From positions 1,884,001 to 1,948,000 of the forward strand of contig NZ_JARKIN010000001.1 in the NCBI RefSeq assembly GCF_029351045.1: a stretch of DNA of 64,000 bases, given 5' to 3'. Source of the DNA: Streptomyces sp. WMMB303 (GTDB lineage: Bacteria; Actinomycetota; Actinomycetes; Streptomycetales; Streptomycetaceae). Within the stretch, counting starts at the first letter, position 1. Each line of letters opens with the position of its first letter. A program made the translations under genes and the position numbers. Below are positions 20,805 through 30,912 of the stretch, in pieces. The notes under the pieces were generated by a model. The model did not search any database, was not told where the DNA came from, and saw only the letters and a list, made by a program, of their open reading frames with translations.

Positions 20805-20922
20805 GGCCGAAGGTCTCGCCGGCGTGACGTCCGCCACCTGTGGCGGACGTCACGCTCCGGGCGCCGGGTCCGCGCGCGGCGGGCCAGTATGTCGACGGTC
20901 CGGCGAAGAGCTACTCCCCTTC
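20805..20922 (-). promoter_or_regulatory. yybP-ykoY Mn2+ riboswitch
   Basis: Read on the minus strand, the leader has AGGGGAGTAGC at 20920-20910, GTCGACATACTGG shortly after, a strong GTGACGTCCGCC stem (with its complement), and CCGGCGAGACCTTCGG near the end. These are the conserved junction sequences of the yybP-ykoY aptamer. It lies about 100 bases before the GDT1-type exporter gene, a known regulon member of this class. Confidence 0.82.
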
Positions 20923-21188
20923 AGACGCCCACGACTCTACGCGATGCCCGCCCCCCGACGCGATCGTCGCTCCGCCGGCCTGCTCCGGCGGGACCGGGGC
21001 AGCGGCGGCCGCGGTGACCAACTCCCCTACGGCTTCCGTCGGATGGGTGTATCGCGGGTGGCCGGAGGCGGATTCCCGGGCAGGCTCTTGATGTGACGTG
21101 CACACGACCGCCAGGCTGTGTGCCGCACGGTCCGAAGCAACGACTCTCGCAGAACTGCTCGACTTCCCCCCACATCACGGGAGTTCGC

Positions 21189-21869
21189 ATGACGCACACG
21201 CACCGGACGACCCCCGCCCGCTACGCGCGTCGACGCTGGACGGCGCTCCTGGCCGTCCTCGCCGCCGCCGTCAGCGGCCTGCTGGTGGCGCTCACCCTGG
21301 GCGCCTCTCCGGCCGCTGCCGAGCCCCCCGCACCACCGAGCGCAGCGGAGGCACGCACGATGCTCGACGGCCTGTCCGAACAGGCCGAGGGCTCGATGGA
21401 CGGCTACTCGCGCGACAAGTTCCCGCACTGGAGCAGCCAGGGCGACAACTGCAACACCCGCGAGGCCGTCCTCGAGCGGGACGGCGAAGGGGTGGAGACC
21501 GGCGACGACTGCTACCCCACGCAGGGGAGCTGGACCAGCCCCTACGACGGCGAGACCTGGACCCAACCCTCCGACCTGGACATCGACCACGTCGTCCCGC
21601 TCGCCGAGGCGTGGCGCTCGGGTGCCTCCGGCTGGACCCAGGACAAGCGCGAGGAGCTGGCCAACAACCTGGAGATCGCCCAGCTGCTCGCGGTCACCGA
21701 CAACGTCAACCAGGAGAAGGGCGACAAGGACCCCGCCGCGTGGATGCCGCCGTCCTCCGGCTACCACTGCACCTACGCGCGCATGTGGGTCTGGGTCAAG
21801 GACACCTACGGCATGACGGCCGACGCCGAGGAGAAGTCCGCCCTGGAGAAGGTGCTCACCGGCTGCTGA
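21189..21869 (+). CDS. Secreted HNH-family endonuclease (DUF1524/GmrSD C-like)
   Basis: The 226-residue exported nuclease has an Arg-rich signal peptide (residues 1-45, ending GASPAAAEPP) and a catalytic part with DIDHVVPLAEAWRSGA near residue 137, the His-Val beta-beta-alpha metal core of the GmrSD C-terminal/DUF1524 group. Downstream ANNLEIAQLLAVTDNVNQEKG is typical of these extracellular nucleases. Four Cys may form disulfides. They act as extracellular DNases for nutrient or phosphate release, which fits the PhoD gene behind it. Confidence 0.88.
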   Translation: MTHTHRTTPARYARRRWTALLAVLAAAVSGLLVALTLGASPAAAEPPAPPSAAEARTMLDGLSEQAEGSMDGYSRDKFPHWSSQGDNCNTREAVLERDGEGVETGDDCYPTQGSWTSPYDGETWTQPSDLDIDHVVPLAEAWRSGASGWTQDKREELANNLEIAQLLAVTDNVNQEKGDKDPAAWMPPSSGYHCTYARMWVWVKDTYGMTADAEEKSALEKVLTGC

Positions 21870-21945
21870 GCCGCGGGTCCCGGCCCCCGGCCGCCGCTTC
21901 CGGCGTCCGGGTGGGCCGGGAAGCCGCCAGAAACTGGTCGGACGA

Positions 21946-22010
21946 CTCCCTCGTTCCGTACGGTGCGGGTCCAAGGCCCGCACCGTACGGGTGCCACACG
22001 GACGAGGGAG
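21946..22010 (+). promoter_or_regulatory. Hairpin that can mask the phoD ribosome binding site
   Basis: CTCCCTCGT (21946-21954) is exactly complementary to ACGAGGGAG (22002-22010), the ribosome site of phoD. Between them is a perfect 14-base-pair stem (CCGTACGGTGCGGG with its complement, 7-base loop). The inner stem may also serve as terminator of the nuclease gene. Confidence 0.6.
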
Positions 22011-22016
22011 ATGCGC

Positions 22017-23735
<1,719 letters not shown>

Positions 23736-23778
23736 CCCCCGCTCGCCCGGGGTCGGGCACCCGCCGCCGCCCGGCGGA

Positions 23779-24450
23779 TCAGCCGCCGCTGAGCGGGACC
23801 GTGAAGCAGCCCAGCCGGGCACCGGCCGCACCCGCGTGACCCTCCCCGGTCCGGGTCGCCCGCTCGTGCAGCACGACCGAACCGGCCCCGCCCGGCCGGA
23901 AGGTCCAGCCGTGCCGCGAGACGGCACTCCCCCGGCCCGCGGCGTCGGTGGTGACATCGAGCCACACCTCGTTGCGCGGATTGGCGTAGCGGGGGTCCGT
24001 GGAGGGCTGTCGCGAGTCCCGGCGGTGCTGGTAGTGCGGCCCCGCGTCACCGGGCCGGCCCCCGCACGGCCGGGTATGGACATGCGCCCCGTAGGTGCGG
24101 TCCGGGAGCAGGCCGCGCACCCGCAGCCACACGGTGGTGCCGTGCCGGGTGGCCCGCCGCGCCACCGTGATGCCGGCCCCGGCCGGGACCCGGGCGCGGT
24201 CGTAGGTGATCGCCTCGGGGCTGATGAAGGCGTTCGCGGGTGAGAACTGGTCCTCGCGCACCAGGAACGGCTGTGGGAACGGCTGCCGCCGGGCGGCCAC
24301 GTCGGACCCGACGGCCTCGTCCGCCGCACGCGGCGGGCCACCGTCCGCGGCCCGTTCCCCGGCCGTGCCCGTCCCGCTCCCCGCGAGCAGCGCCGCCACC
24401 GCGGCGGCCGCGACCCCCACCGCTCCCGCGGTGCGCATGCCTACCCTCAT
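23779..24450 (-). CDS. Cu/Zn superoxide dismutase-like exported protein
   Basis: The 223-residue exported protein has an Ala-rich signal region and a Cu/Zn SOD beta-barrel. YGAHVHTRPCG near residue 128 supplies two copper-type His and the disulfide Cys. GPHYQH near 143 and the later NPRNEVWLDV region follow, and GARLGCFTV near the end gives the second Cys. The family usually also has a final copper His, for which GHAG near 205 is a candidate. Expected reaction is superoxide to oxygen and peroxide outside the membrane, though some actinobacterial members are inactive. ATG 24450 follows GGAGG. Confidence 0.82.
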   Translation of the reverse strand: MRVGMRTAGAVGVAAAAVAALLAGSGTGTAGERAADGGPPRAADEAVGSDVAARRQPFPQPFLVREDQFSPANAFISPEAITYDRARVPAGAGITVARRATRHGTTVWLRVRGLLPDRTYGAHVHTRPCGGRPGDAGPHYQHRRDSRQPSTDPRYANPRNEVWLDVTTDAAGRGSAVSRHGWTFRPGGAGSVVLHERATRTGEGHAGAAGARLGCFTVPLSGG

Positions 24451-24631
24451 CCCGGCCTCCACTGCCGCTGGTGCTCCGCTGGTCCGATCTTGTGAGATCG
24501 GTGTCCGGCGGGGCCGCAGGAGTGTCACGGCACGCCCCCAGCGCCCCTGAGCGAGGGATCCGGGCGTACGCTGTACGGCGGTAGACCGCCGAACGGCGAG
24601 AGACCGGGCAGGGGAAGAAACGGGGACAGCA

Positions 24632-25483
24632 GTGCCGGAAATCCTGGGGTCGGTGACCGGATCCCCGTGGATCTACGTGGTCATCGCGGTGTCCGTACTG
24701 CTCGATGTCTTCGTACCCGTGCTGCCCAGCGGCGTCCTGGTGATCGCCGCCTCCACCGCAGCCGCCGGGACGACCGCCGCGGACGCCGCCGACCTGCCCG
24801 GTGCCGCAGCACGCAGCGCGGCAGGAAGCGGCCAGCCGGTCGAGGTCCTGCTGTTGATGCTGTGCGCCGCCTGCGCCTCGGTGCTGGGCGACCTGGCAGC
24901 CTGGCGGCTGGCCTGGCGGGGCGGCGACCGCTTCGACCGGGCCGTCGCCCGCTCCCGCAGGCTCACCTCCGCGCAGGAACAGCTCGGCCGCGCGCTCTCG
25001 CAGGGCGGCGGCGCCCTCGTCGTGCTCGCCCGGTTCGCGCCCGCCGGACGCTCGGTCGTCAGCCTCACCGCAGGCGTGACACACCGCAGGGCACGGGAGT
25101 TCGTGCCCTGGTCGGCGCTGGCCGGGGTGGCCTGGGCCGCCTACAGCGTGGGGCTGGGCTACCTCGGCGCCCAGTGGCTGGGCGCCAGTTGGCTGGGCAC
25201 GGCCGTCTCGGTGCTGGCGCTGTTCCTGGCGGGCGGGCTCGCCGCCTACCTGATACGCCGTGAGCCGGACGCGGACGCCGACGCCGCGGCGGAACCGGAG
25301 CGGACGGTCACCTCCCCCGCGGCGGACCCGGCGCCGGAGGTGTCCATCACGGGCTCCCTGCTGCCCGGCCCGACCACCTTCCCGGTGCTGCCGGTCTTCG
25401 CGACGCTCCCGGCGATGCGCGCGGGCGGCGAAGCCGCCGAAGAGGCCGGCGTCACCACGGCGCTCCCGTCAACGCCCGGGTGA
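24632..25483 (+). CDS. DedA (VTT/SNARE-associated) family membrane protein
   Basis: The 283-residue integral membrane protein has several spans and the DedA signature ALVVLARFAPAGRSVVSLTAG near residue 130, where the Arg residues are characteristic. DedA proteins act as lipid or undecaprenyl-phosphate transporters. The segment GVLVIAASTAAAG near 32 belongs to the re-entrant region. A Pro/Ala-rich cytoplasmic tail of about 80 residues is unusual in length. The GTG follows AGGGGAAG. Its 3' end overlaps the convergent GH18 gene by 32 bases. Confidence 0.85.
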   Translation: MPEILGSVTGSPWIYVVIAVSVLLDVFVPVLPSGVLVIAASTAAAGTTAADAADLPGAAARSAAGSGQPVEVLLLMLCAACASVLGDLAAWRLAWRGGDRFDRAVARSRRLTSAQEQLGRALSQGGGALVVLARFAPAGRSVVSLTAGVTHRRAREFVPWSALAGVAWAAYSVGLGYLGAQWLGASWLGTAVSVLALFLAGGLAAYLIRREPDADADAAAEPERTVTSPAADPAPEVSITGSLLPGPTTFPVLPVFATLPAMRAGGEAAEEAGVTTALPSTPG

Positions 25484-26498
25484 ACTCCCACGGCCGCTGG
25501 GCCACTCCGGAACAGCGGTCGGCCGCCGGGTAGGACAGCGTGCCGCAGGGCCGGTCCCGGTTGACCGACCAGAACGCCAGCCGGGCCAGCCGCCGACCGC
25601 GCGCGTACCGCGCGATCGTGCGGAAGTCCGCGACGGTGACGCGCTCCTGATGCCCCGTGATGCCGTTCATGGTGGAGATGCCGCTGTGCGCGTACGCGGT
25701 GGCCGCGTCGTAGCCGTACGCCGCCCGCAGCCGCGCGGCCAGCCCCTCGGCCGCCCGCACCGTGGCGCGCCCCATGTCCAGCTCGCGCGCCTGCTGCACA
25801 CCGCTCGGGGTGGTGGGCGGCCCGCTCCCGAAGGCGAACGGCATGATCGTCCAGGAGTCCGGTTCCAGTCCGGCCCGCGCGGCGGTCCCGATCAGCCGGG
25901 CGTCCGGCCCGCTCCGGCCGCTGGGCAACGTCACATGGATGGCCAGCCCGGGGTGGGCCGCCTTGACCCGCTTGAGCGCCTCCACCGTCCGGCGGCGGGC
26001 CGCGGCGCTCTCGTAGGTGCGCGTCTCGATGTCGATGTCGATTGCACGCAACCCGTAGGCGCGGATCACCTTCCGGTAGGCCCGGGCCAACGCCGCGGCG
26101 TCGGCGCAGTCCTGCTCCAGCTTGCGGCCGGTGCCGCCGCCGAAGGAGACGACGGGCTCACCACCCGCGACCCGCACCGCCCACAGGGCGCGCTCGTCCG
26201 CCCCGCCGGTCAGCGGCCGCACCCCGTCCCAGCGCGGCTCACACCCGCCGGCGCTCAGCATGAAGGCGAAGGTGAACCCGTCCACTCCCGTCTTCCGCAG
26301 GACCGCTCCCGGGTCGGGCGGATCGCCCCAGCCCTGGGAGAAGTACGGCACGACGACCGGCCGCGGACGCTCCGCCGCCACGGCCGGGGCACCGCTTCCC
26401 GTCGCCGCTCCCAGTACGGCGAGCACGGCCGGCAGCAGTACCGCCGCTCGACCCGCCGGTCCGCGTCCGCGCACTCTCGTCGCCCTCATGACGTCCAT
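25452..26498 (-). CDS. Secreted GH18-type glycosidase (chitinase-like)
   Basis: The 348-residue exported enzyme has a signal peptide to about residue 45 (ending PAVAAERP) and a TIM-barrel with VVPYFSQGW near the start, PVVSFGGGTG near 125 and AIDIDIETRTY near 165. The last is the DxDxE acid motif of GH18 chitinases, with Glu as the acid. MPFAFGSG and SGISTMNG follow. The short active-site surroundings resemble the small actinomycete chitinase-like group acting on chito-oligosaccharides or peptidoglycan. Start 26498 or 26489. Confidence 0.8.
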   Translation of the reverse strand: MDVMRATRVRGRGPAGRAAVLLPAVLAVLGAATGSGAPAVAAERPRPVVVPYFSQGWGDPPDPGAVLRKTGVDGFTFAFMLSAGGCEPRWDGVRPLTGGADERALWAVRVAGGEPVVSFGGGTGRKLEQDCADAAALARAYRKVIRAYGLRAIDIDIETRTYESAAARRRTVEALKRVKAAHPGLAIHVTLPSGRSGPDARLIGTAARAGLEPDSWTIMPFAFGSGPPTTPSGVQQARELDMGRATVRAAEGLAARLRAAYGYDAATAYAHSGISTMNGITGHQERVTVADFRTIARYARGRRLARLAFWSVNRDRPCGTLSYPAADRCSGVAQRPWEFTRALTGAPW

Positions 26499-26839
26499 CC
26501 CAGCCCGCGGCGGACCGGCTGCCCGGCAGCCACCCCAGCAGTTCATACCAACTGATGAACATCCTTGGCGATCGCCTCGCACTGTCCGGCGGCCCGGCGG
26601 TCCCGACCGGGCGAAGGCGGTGTCCAGGCGGTGTCCGACAGCCGCAGCCGGCGGCCGCGGAGCCCGCTCTCCCGCGACGTCTGCCGGCGGTACGGAGCAC
26701 TCGGCCACCGCCGTGGACCAACCGCACCGGGGCTGCTTCTTCCGGATCGGGCAGGAAGAGACGCGCCGGGGAGCTTCGGCCGGTCGATTCGCGGGAAAGT
26801 CCGCAATATCACCCATGTGCCGGGCCACGGGAGCGGACG

Positions 26840-27733
26840 ATGGCTGATCACATCAAGGGCATCGACGTGGCGTCGTACCAGTCCGAGAACTACGGCACCC
26901 GAGGGCTGGACTTCGTCATCATCAAGATCACCGAGGGGACGTCCTACACGAACCCCAAATGGGTGGCACAGCGACAGACCGGCCGGGACGCCGGGCTGGT
27001 CACCGGCTTCTACCACTTCGTGCGGCCCGGCAGCATGAAGGCGCAGGCCGACTACTTCCTCTCGAAGATCAACCTGCGCGCCGGGGACGTCCTCGCCCTC
27101 GACTGGGAGGACTCGGGCGTCTCCTCCGCCGACAAGGACGCCTGGATCAGATACGTGCAGGGCAAGGCCGAAGGGCACCGGGTGCTGCTCTACTGCAACG
27201 TCGACTTCTGGCTGAACCGCGACACGTCCTCGTTCGCGGGGGACGGCCTGTGGATCGCCCAGTACAACGGCCGCCCCGGACAGCCGAGCATCCAACACCC
27301 GTGGCTGCTCCACCAGTACACCAGCGACCCCATCGACACCAATCTCGCCCGGTTCGACAGCCGCGCGGCGATGCGCGCCTGGGCGACGGGCGGCCAGGAG
27401 GACGACATGCCCAGCCAGCAGGAGCTCTACGACGGAGTATGGGAACTCGACGGCCGGATGACCGTGCCCTGGGGCAGTGACGCCAACCCCGAATGGAAGC
27501 CCAAGAGCGTCCTCATCCACATCGGCGAGGTCGCACGGGAGACCCGCGGCCGCGTCAAAGGGCTGGAGAACGCCGTGGCCGAACTGACCGCGAAAGGCGC
27601 GGCCCGGGACGCCGTCCTGGCCAAGCTCGCAGAGGGCGGCGGACTGACCGCCGCCGAGATCCAGGCCGCGGCCGAAGCCGGCGCCCAGGCCGCCCTCGAC
27701 AGGCTCGCGGACGCGCTCACCACGGAGGAGTGA
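26840..27733 (+). CDS. GH25 lysozyme (muramidase), phage endolysin type
   Basis: The 297-residue enzyme cleaves the MurNAc-GlcNAc bond of peptidoglycan. The GH25 barrel spans residues 1-195: GIDVASYQ (catalytic Asp), VIIKITEGTSYTNP, GFYHFVRPG and LALDWEDSG (acid pair), ending FDSRAAM. There is no signal peptide, as in phage endolysins that need a holin. The C-terminal 100 residues carry a helical coiled region (VARETRGRVKGLENAVAELT) that may bind wall or oligomerise. ATG 26840 follows GGGAG. The next gene, 4 bases away, encodes a holin-like protein. Confidence 0.88.
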   Translation: MADHIKGIDVASYQSENYGTRGLDFVIIKITEGTSYTNPKWVAQRQTGRDAGLVTGFYHFVRPGSMKAQADYFLSKINLRAGDVLALDWEDSGVSSADKDAWIRYVQGKAEGHRVLLYCNVDFWLNRDTSSFAGDGLWIAQYNGRPGQPSIQHPWLLHQYTSDPIDTNLARFDSRAAMRAWATGGQEDDMPSQQELYDGVWELDGRMTVPWGSDANPEWKPKSVLIHIGEVARETRGRVKGLENAVAELTAKGAARDAVLAKLAEGGGLTAAEIQAAAEAGAQAALDRLADALTTEE

Positions 27734-27737
27734 CCCC

Positions 27738-27998
27738 ATGCAGGCGGACACCAAGCGCGCCATACGCACCGTCCTCCAGACAGCCGTGGCCCTGGCCGTC
27801 CTGCTGCCGGCGGTCGTGGAGGCGTCCGGCATCCCGGAATCCCTGCCGTGGGTGGCCGGAGCGCTCACCGTCGCCGGTGGCCTGGCCCGGGTCATGGCCC
27901 TCCCCGGGGTGCAGCGGCTGCTGCCGGAGTGGCTGCGCACGGGAGGCGACACGGACGGCGACCTCGCCGGGCCGGCGCTCCGCGCCCGCGGCGAGTGA
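27738..27998 (+). CDS. Holin-like small membrane protein
   Basis: The 86-residue protein has two hydrophobic stretches (TVLQTAVALAVLLPAVVEA at 12-30 and SLPWVAGALTVAGGLARVMA at 36-55) and a polar tail. This is the size and layout of actinophage holins that follow a GH25 endolysin. Its ribosome site GGAGGAG overlaps the lysozyme stop, indicating coupled translation. It would make the membrane holes that release the lysozyme. Confidence 0.75.
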   Translation: MQADTKRAIRTVLQTAVALAVLLPAVVEASGIPESLPWVAGALTVAGGLARVMALPGVQRLLPEWLRTGGDTDGDLAGPALRARGE

Positions 27999-28012
27999 CA
28001 CCACAGCACCAT

Positions 28013-28054
28013 GGCGGTCGGCCGCCGGCCCCTTGCCCTCCGGCGCCGACCGCC
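28013..28054 (+). terminator. Terminator after the lysozyme-holin pair
   Basis: GGCGGTCGGC (28013-28022) and GCCGACCGCC (28045-28054) form a perfect 10-bp stem just after the holin stop, with further GC pairing possible in the loop. Confidence 0.6.
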
Positions 28055-28182
28055 CACGAGCCGGCCACGTGCCGGCCGATGAAGTCCGCGTCGTCCGGCC
28101 GCCCCTCGGCACCTTCCCCTGGCACACGCCGACCGGTGCGGGCAGCGCAGAACAGGTCACGCTCGGACGGACCGAGCGACGC

Positions 28183-28758
28183 TCACTCCGCCGGTCCGGA
28201 GTCCTTGCGCCGGTTGGCATTGAAGCGCGCTTTCTTCTGACGATTCCCGCAGGTGTTCATGTCGCACCATTTGCGGGTGCGGCTCTGGCTGGCGTCGAAG
28301 AAGGCGGCCCGGCAGGTCGGTGATGCGCACAGGGCCAGCTTGCCGTCCCGTTCACCGGCGATGATCTCGATCGCGTCGGCGGCGATCACACTGAGGGCAT
28401 CCTCCAGGCGGGAAGCCGGACCGAGCTGCCATTGCCGCATGCCGCCGGGCGTCAGAATCGCGGCGGCCCGCCCCTGGACGCTGCGGTCGTTGATGACCTG
28501 AACGGCGGATGCGGGGAGAGCGTCCTGGAGTGCCGCCGCCGTCGCGGCGACGTCGATCGCCTCCCGTAGTTCCCGGGCGATTTCGAGCTGGGTGTCGGTG
28601 CAGGAATCCACGGCGAGGCCGTACAGCGCCAGCCAGTCGACGAGCCGCTGCGGCGTGGGAATGCGCTCCACGGCGTCGCCATGACGCTCCGTCAGAGTCG
28701 CCGTGAAGCTGGTGGCCAGCACATTGCCGAGGCGGAAGTCGGGAAACCCAGCACGCAT
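28183..28758 (-). CDS. CGNR zinc-finger transcriptional regulator
   Basis: The 191-residue protein has an ABATE-type N-terminal helical domain (FRLGNVLATSFTATLTERHG, LALYGLAVDSCTDTQLEIA) and a C-terminal CGNR zinc finger. The finger reads LCASPTC, then RKWCDMNTCGNRQKKARF, giving four Cys and the naming Cys-Gly-Asn-Arg. These are stress-linked regulators in actinobacteria. It is divergent from an epoxide hydrolase gene with a pair of similar palindromic sites between them. ATG 28758 is chosen because it precedes the conserved start of the domain. Confidence 0.9.
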   Translation of the reverse strand: MRAGFPDFRLGNVLATSFTATLTERHGDAVERIPTPQRLVDWLALYGLAVDSCTDTQLEIARELREAIDVAATAAALQDALPASAVQVINDRSVQGRAAAILTPGGMRQWQLGPASRLEDALSVIAADAIEIIAGERDGKLALCASPTCRAAFFDASQSRTRKWCDMNTCGNRQKKARFNANRRKDSGPAE

Positions 28759-28820
28759 GGAACCACCATAGCCGGTTGCAGCTCCACGTGACACCATGCT
28801 AGAACCATCTAAGCCGGTTC
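28759..28820 (+). promoter_or_regulatory. Two operator-like repeats between the CGNR gene and the epoxide hydrolase
   Basis: GGAACCACCATAGCCGGTT (28759-28777) and AGAACCATCTAAGCCGGTTC (28801-28820) share GAACC-(9-10 bases)-CGGTT and are 42 bases apart. Each is an imperfect palindrome AACC...GGTT. They sit where a regulator would control both divergent genes. Confidence 0.65.
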
Positions 28821-28840
28821 CATAGTGGCCAGGAGGTCCC

Positions 28841-30013
28841 ATGCCCCGTCCGACCAGCGACGTCGAAGCATTTGAAGCCCACGCACCTGACGCCGACCTC
28901 GACGATCTGCGCGCACGGCTGGCCGCGGCGCGGCTGCCGGAAGCCGAGACGGTCCATCGCGCCGCGCCCGGCCCAGGCCGCTGGGACCAGGGCGTCCCCC
29001 TCGCCGACCTCGTCGATCTCGTGGACTACTGGCGCACCGGATACGACTGGCGGTCCTTCGAAGCGCGCCTCGACCGGATCGGCCAGTTCCGCACGACCAT
29101 CGACGGTCTGCGCATCCACTTCCTGCACCGCCGCTCCACACGTGCGGATGCCACCCCGCTGCTGCTGACGCACGGCTGGCCGGGCAGCATCGCCGAGTTC
29201 GTCGACGTGGTGGACGAACTGGCGGATCCGGAGGACGCGGACACGCCGGCCTTCCACGTCGTGATCCCCTCACTGCCGGGCTTCGGTTACAGCGACAAGC
29301 CGACCACCACCGGCTGGGGAACCGAGAGGATCGCGGCCGCATGGGTGGAACTGATGGAAAGGCTCGGCTACCGCACGTTCGCAGCGCACGGCGGCGACTG
29401 GGGCGGCAACATCACCACGGTTCTCGGCGGCAGGTTCCCGGAGCACCTCCTGGGCATCCACACGACGTTCGCAGAGGCACCGCCCGGGCTGACGACTGAC
29501 GGGCTGACGGCTGCCGAGCGCCGCTGGACCGAGGAAGCCCGCCACTTCTGGCGCCACCGCGCGGCCTACGCGAAGCAGCAGGCCACCCGGCCGCAGACCA
29601 TCGGCTACGCGCTCGTCGATTCACCGGTCGGACTCCTCTCCTGGATCCTCGACAAGTTCGCCGAGTGGTCGGACACCGAGGACAGCCCGTTCGAGACGAT
29701 TTCCCGGGACCGCGTTCTCGACGACGTCACCCTGTACTGGCTGACGCGGACCGGCGCCTCGGCGGCCCGCATCTACTACGAAAGCCACAACTCGCTCGAT
29801 CCCGAACTCCGGGTCGACGTCCCCTCCGCGATCAGCATGTATCCCCGCGACATCGAGAAGAGCCCCCGCCCCTGGGCGCAGGAACGGTACCGGCAGATCG
29901 TCCGGTGGAATGCGCCCGAAAGCGGCGGCCACTTCCCTTCGCTGGAGGTCCCCGAGTACTTCGTCAAGGATCTGCAGGAAGGTCTCGCGGCAGTACTGGC
30001 CGCCACCCGGTGA
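28841..30013 (+). CDS. Epoxide hydrolase (microsomal EH-like alpha/beta hydrolase)
   Basis: The 390-residue enzyme adds water to epoxides. It has the N-terminal EHN domain (residues 8-105, with VDYWRTGYDWR) and an alpha/beta-hydrolase core: oxyanion motif LTHGWPGS near 110, LPGFGYSDKP near 147, nucleophile motif HGGDWGG near 187 (Asp), cap Tyr near YWLTRTGASAARIYYES, and the catalytic His in SGGHFPSLEVPEYF near 368. All expected residues are visible. The divergent CGNR regulator and shared operators suggest stress- or substrate-induced expression. Confidence 0.92.
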   Translation: MPRPTSDVEAFEAHAPDADLDDLRARLAAARLPEAETVHRAAPGPGRWDQGVPLADLVDLVDYWRTGYDWRSFEARLDRIGQFRTTIDGLRIHFLHRRSTRADATPLLLTHGWPGSIAEFVDVVDELADPEDADTPAFHVVIPSLPGFGYSDKPTTTGWGTERIAAAWVELMERLGYRTFAAHGGDWGGNITTVLGGRFPEHLLGIHTTFAEAPPGLTTDGLTAAERRWTEEARHFWRHRAAYAKQQATRPQTIGYALVDSPVGLLSWILDKFAEWSDTEDSPFETISRDRVLDDVTLYWLTRTGASAARIYYESHNSLDPELRVDVPSAISMYPRDIEKSPRPWAQERYRQIVRWNAPESGGHFPSLEVPEYFVKDLQEGLAAVLAATR

Positions 30014-30314
30014 ACGCGACCGGGCGCCCCGGCGCACCGCGACCGGCGACAACGGCAGCACGCTGCTCGGACCCGGGTCCGCCGGCCCTCGCAGATCACC
30101 GGCAGCGACCGGGCCGCGCCGGTCATCGGAACAAGGAGGAGGTCCGGCAGCCGGATGCGCTTCAGAGCCGCTGGGAAAAGGCCACGCGAACCGGCACCCA
30201 GGACACAGGGGCACACGGACGGGGCCGACGCCGCCACGGCGGGCCCCGCCCGGCCCGCACATCCGGGCCGAGGCCGGACCCGGGAGACGACCGGAAGGCG
30301 GCGCCCGGGCCGCC
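30014..30314. other. Gene-free stretch between epoxide hydrolase and att site
   Basis: No ORF here has a ribosome site or recognisable product. The sequence is ordinary high-GC chromosome. It is the left junction of the integrated block. Confidence 0.5.
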
Positions 30315-30417
30315 CAGGAACAGGTCAGGGGCCCGCCGACTTCCGTCGGTGGGCCCCTGACCTGCATCTACGGTGTGGGCACAACTGGGATCGAACCAGT
30401 GACATCCTGCTTGTAAG
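30315..30417 (+). repeat. 103-bp direct repeat flanking element 1, left copy
   Basis: This stretch matches 44353-44455 at 101 of 103 positions. It comprises a long terminator hairpin (30321-30364: CAGGTCAGGGGCCCGCCGAC, 4-base loop, complement with one G-T) plus the tRNA-derived att core. Homology is therefore wider than the tRNA fragment alone. Confidence 0.88.
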
Positions 30418-30421
30418 GCAG
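30375..30421 (+). repeat. att site 1 (outer left), 47 bp identical to tRNA-Val 3' part
   Basis: The sequence GTGGGCACAACTGGGATCG through TTGTAAGGCAG is identical to 61863-61909 within the intact tRNA-Val gene. It carries only the 3' part of the tRNA and lacks the 5' half, so it is an attachment-site remnant and not a second tRNA. Confidence 0.92.
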
Positions 30422-30592
30422 CGCCGGACCCCTCGCACGAGGTACTTCCCCCGCCTCTGACCTGCGGCGGAGCGGTCATCGACGTTCGCCGTTGTTCGCT
30501 GAGGTTCGCGGCGGTTGTCACGCAGTACGTCACGCAGGACTGAGGGGAAGTCGCCTCCGGCTCCTACGACCTCGGATCCGGCTACGCCGGAT

Positions 30593-30630
30593 GGCTGGAA
30601 CATCCCCGGGCGCCCCTGGATGTTCCAGCC
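30593..30630. repeat. Perfect 13-bp inverted repeat
   Basis: GGCTGGAACATCC and GGATGTTCCAGCC with a 12-base loop lie just before the left iterons of element 1. This could be a recombinase or replication-protein site, or a stem-loop origin. Confidence 0.55.
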
Positions 30631-30671
30631 GTCTGCGCCGGACACCAGGACAGGGAGAGAGGGAAGAAGAG

Positions 30672-30767
30672 CGGACACCCGGACAGTCGGACAGCACCAG
30701 GCATGAGCCGTCCGGGCCATTTCTGCAGTTCACAAGCCTGATCGGACAGTCGGACAGTCGGGACACC
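30672..30767 (+). repeat. Left iterons of element 1 (8-bp CGGACAGT units)
   Basis: Two tandem triplets are present. 30672-30695 reads CGGACACC, CGGACAGT, CGGACAGC. 30743-30767 reads CGGACAGT, CGGACAGT, CGGGACACC. The 8-base period is exact within the first triplet. The complementary unit recurs at the 3' end of the helicase gene (42762-42868). Confidence 0.75.
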
Positions 30768-30891
30768 CATCGTTCCTGTAGGGATAGCGAGACCGTCGCG
30801 GCTGCCTGCCCCGCTTCCCTGACAGCAGAACGAAGGTGCCCTCCTCATCCGCCCCCATGGACTCTGGGGCATGCTGAAGGAGTACTCCAGC

Positions 30892-30912
30892 AAGCAACGA
30901 TAGTTGCTTTTT
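30892..30912 (+). terminator. Intrinsic terminator with T-run
   Basis: AAGCAAC and GTTGCTT form a 7-bp stem with a GATA loop, followed by further Ts. A classical T-tail is rare in this genome. It implies a short plus-strand transcript from the left end of element 1. Confidence 0.6.

Noticed and set aside
30375..30421. A second tRNA-Val gene
   Set aside because: Only the 3' part is present; the D arm and 5' acceptor strand are missing. The same holds for 44413-44455.
30672..30767. CRISPR array
   Set aside because: The repeat unit is 8 bases and directly tandem with no spacers, and there are no cas genes. Iterons explain it better. No other CRISPR-like array was seen.
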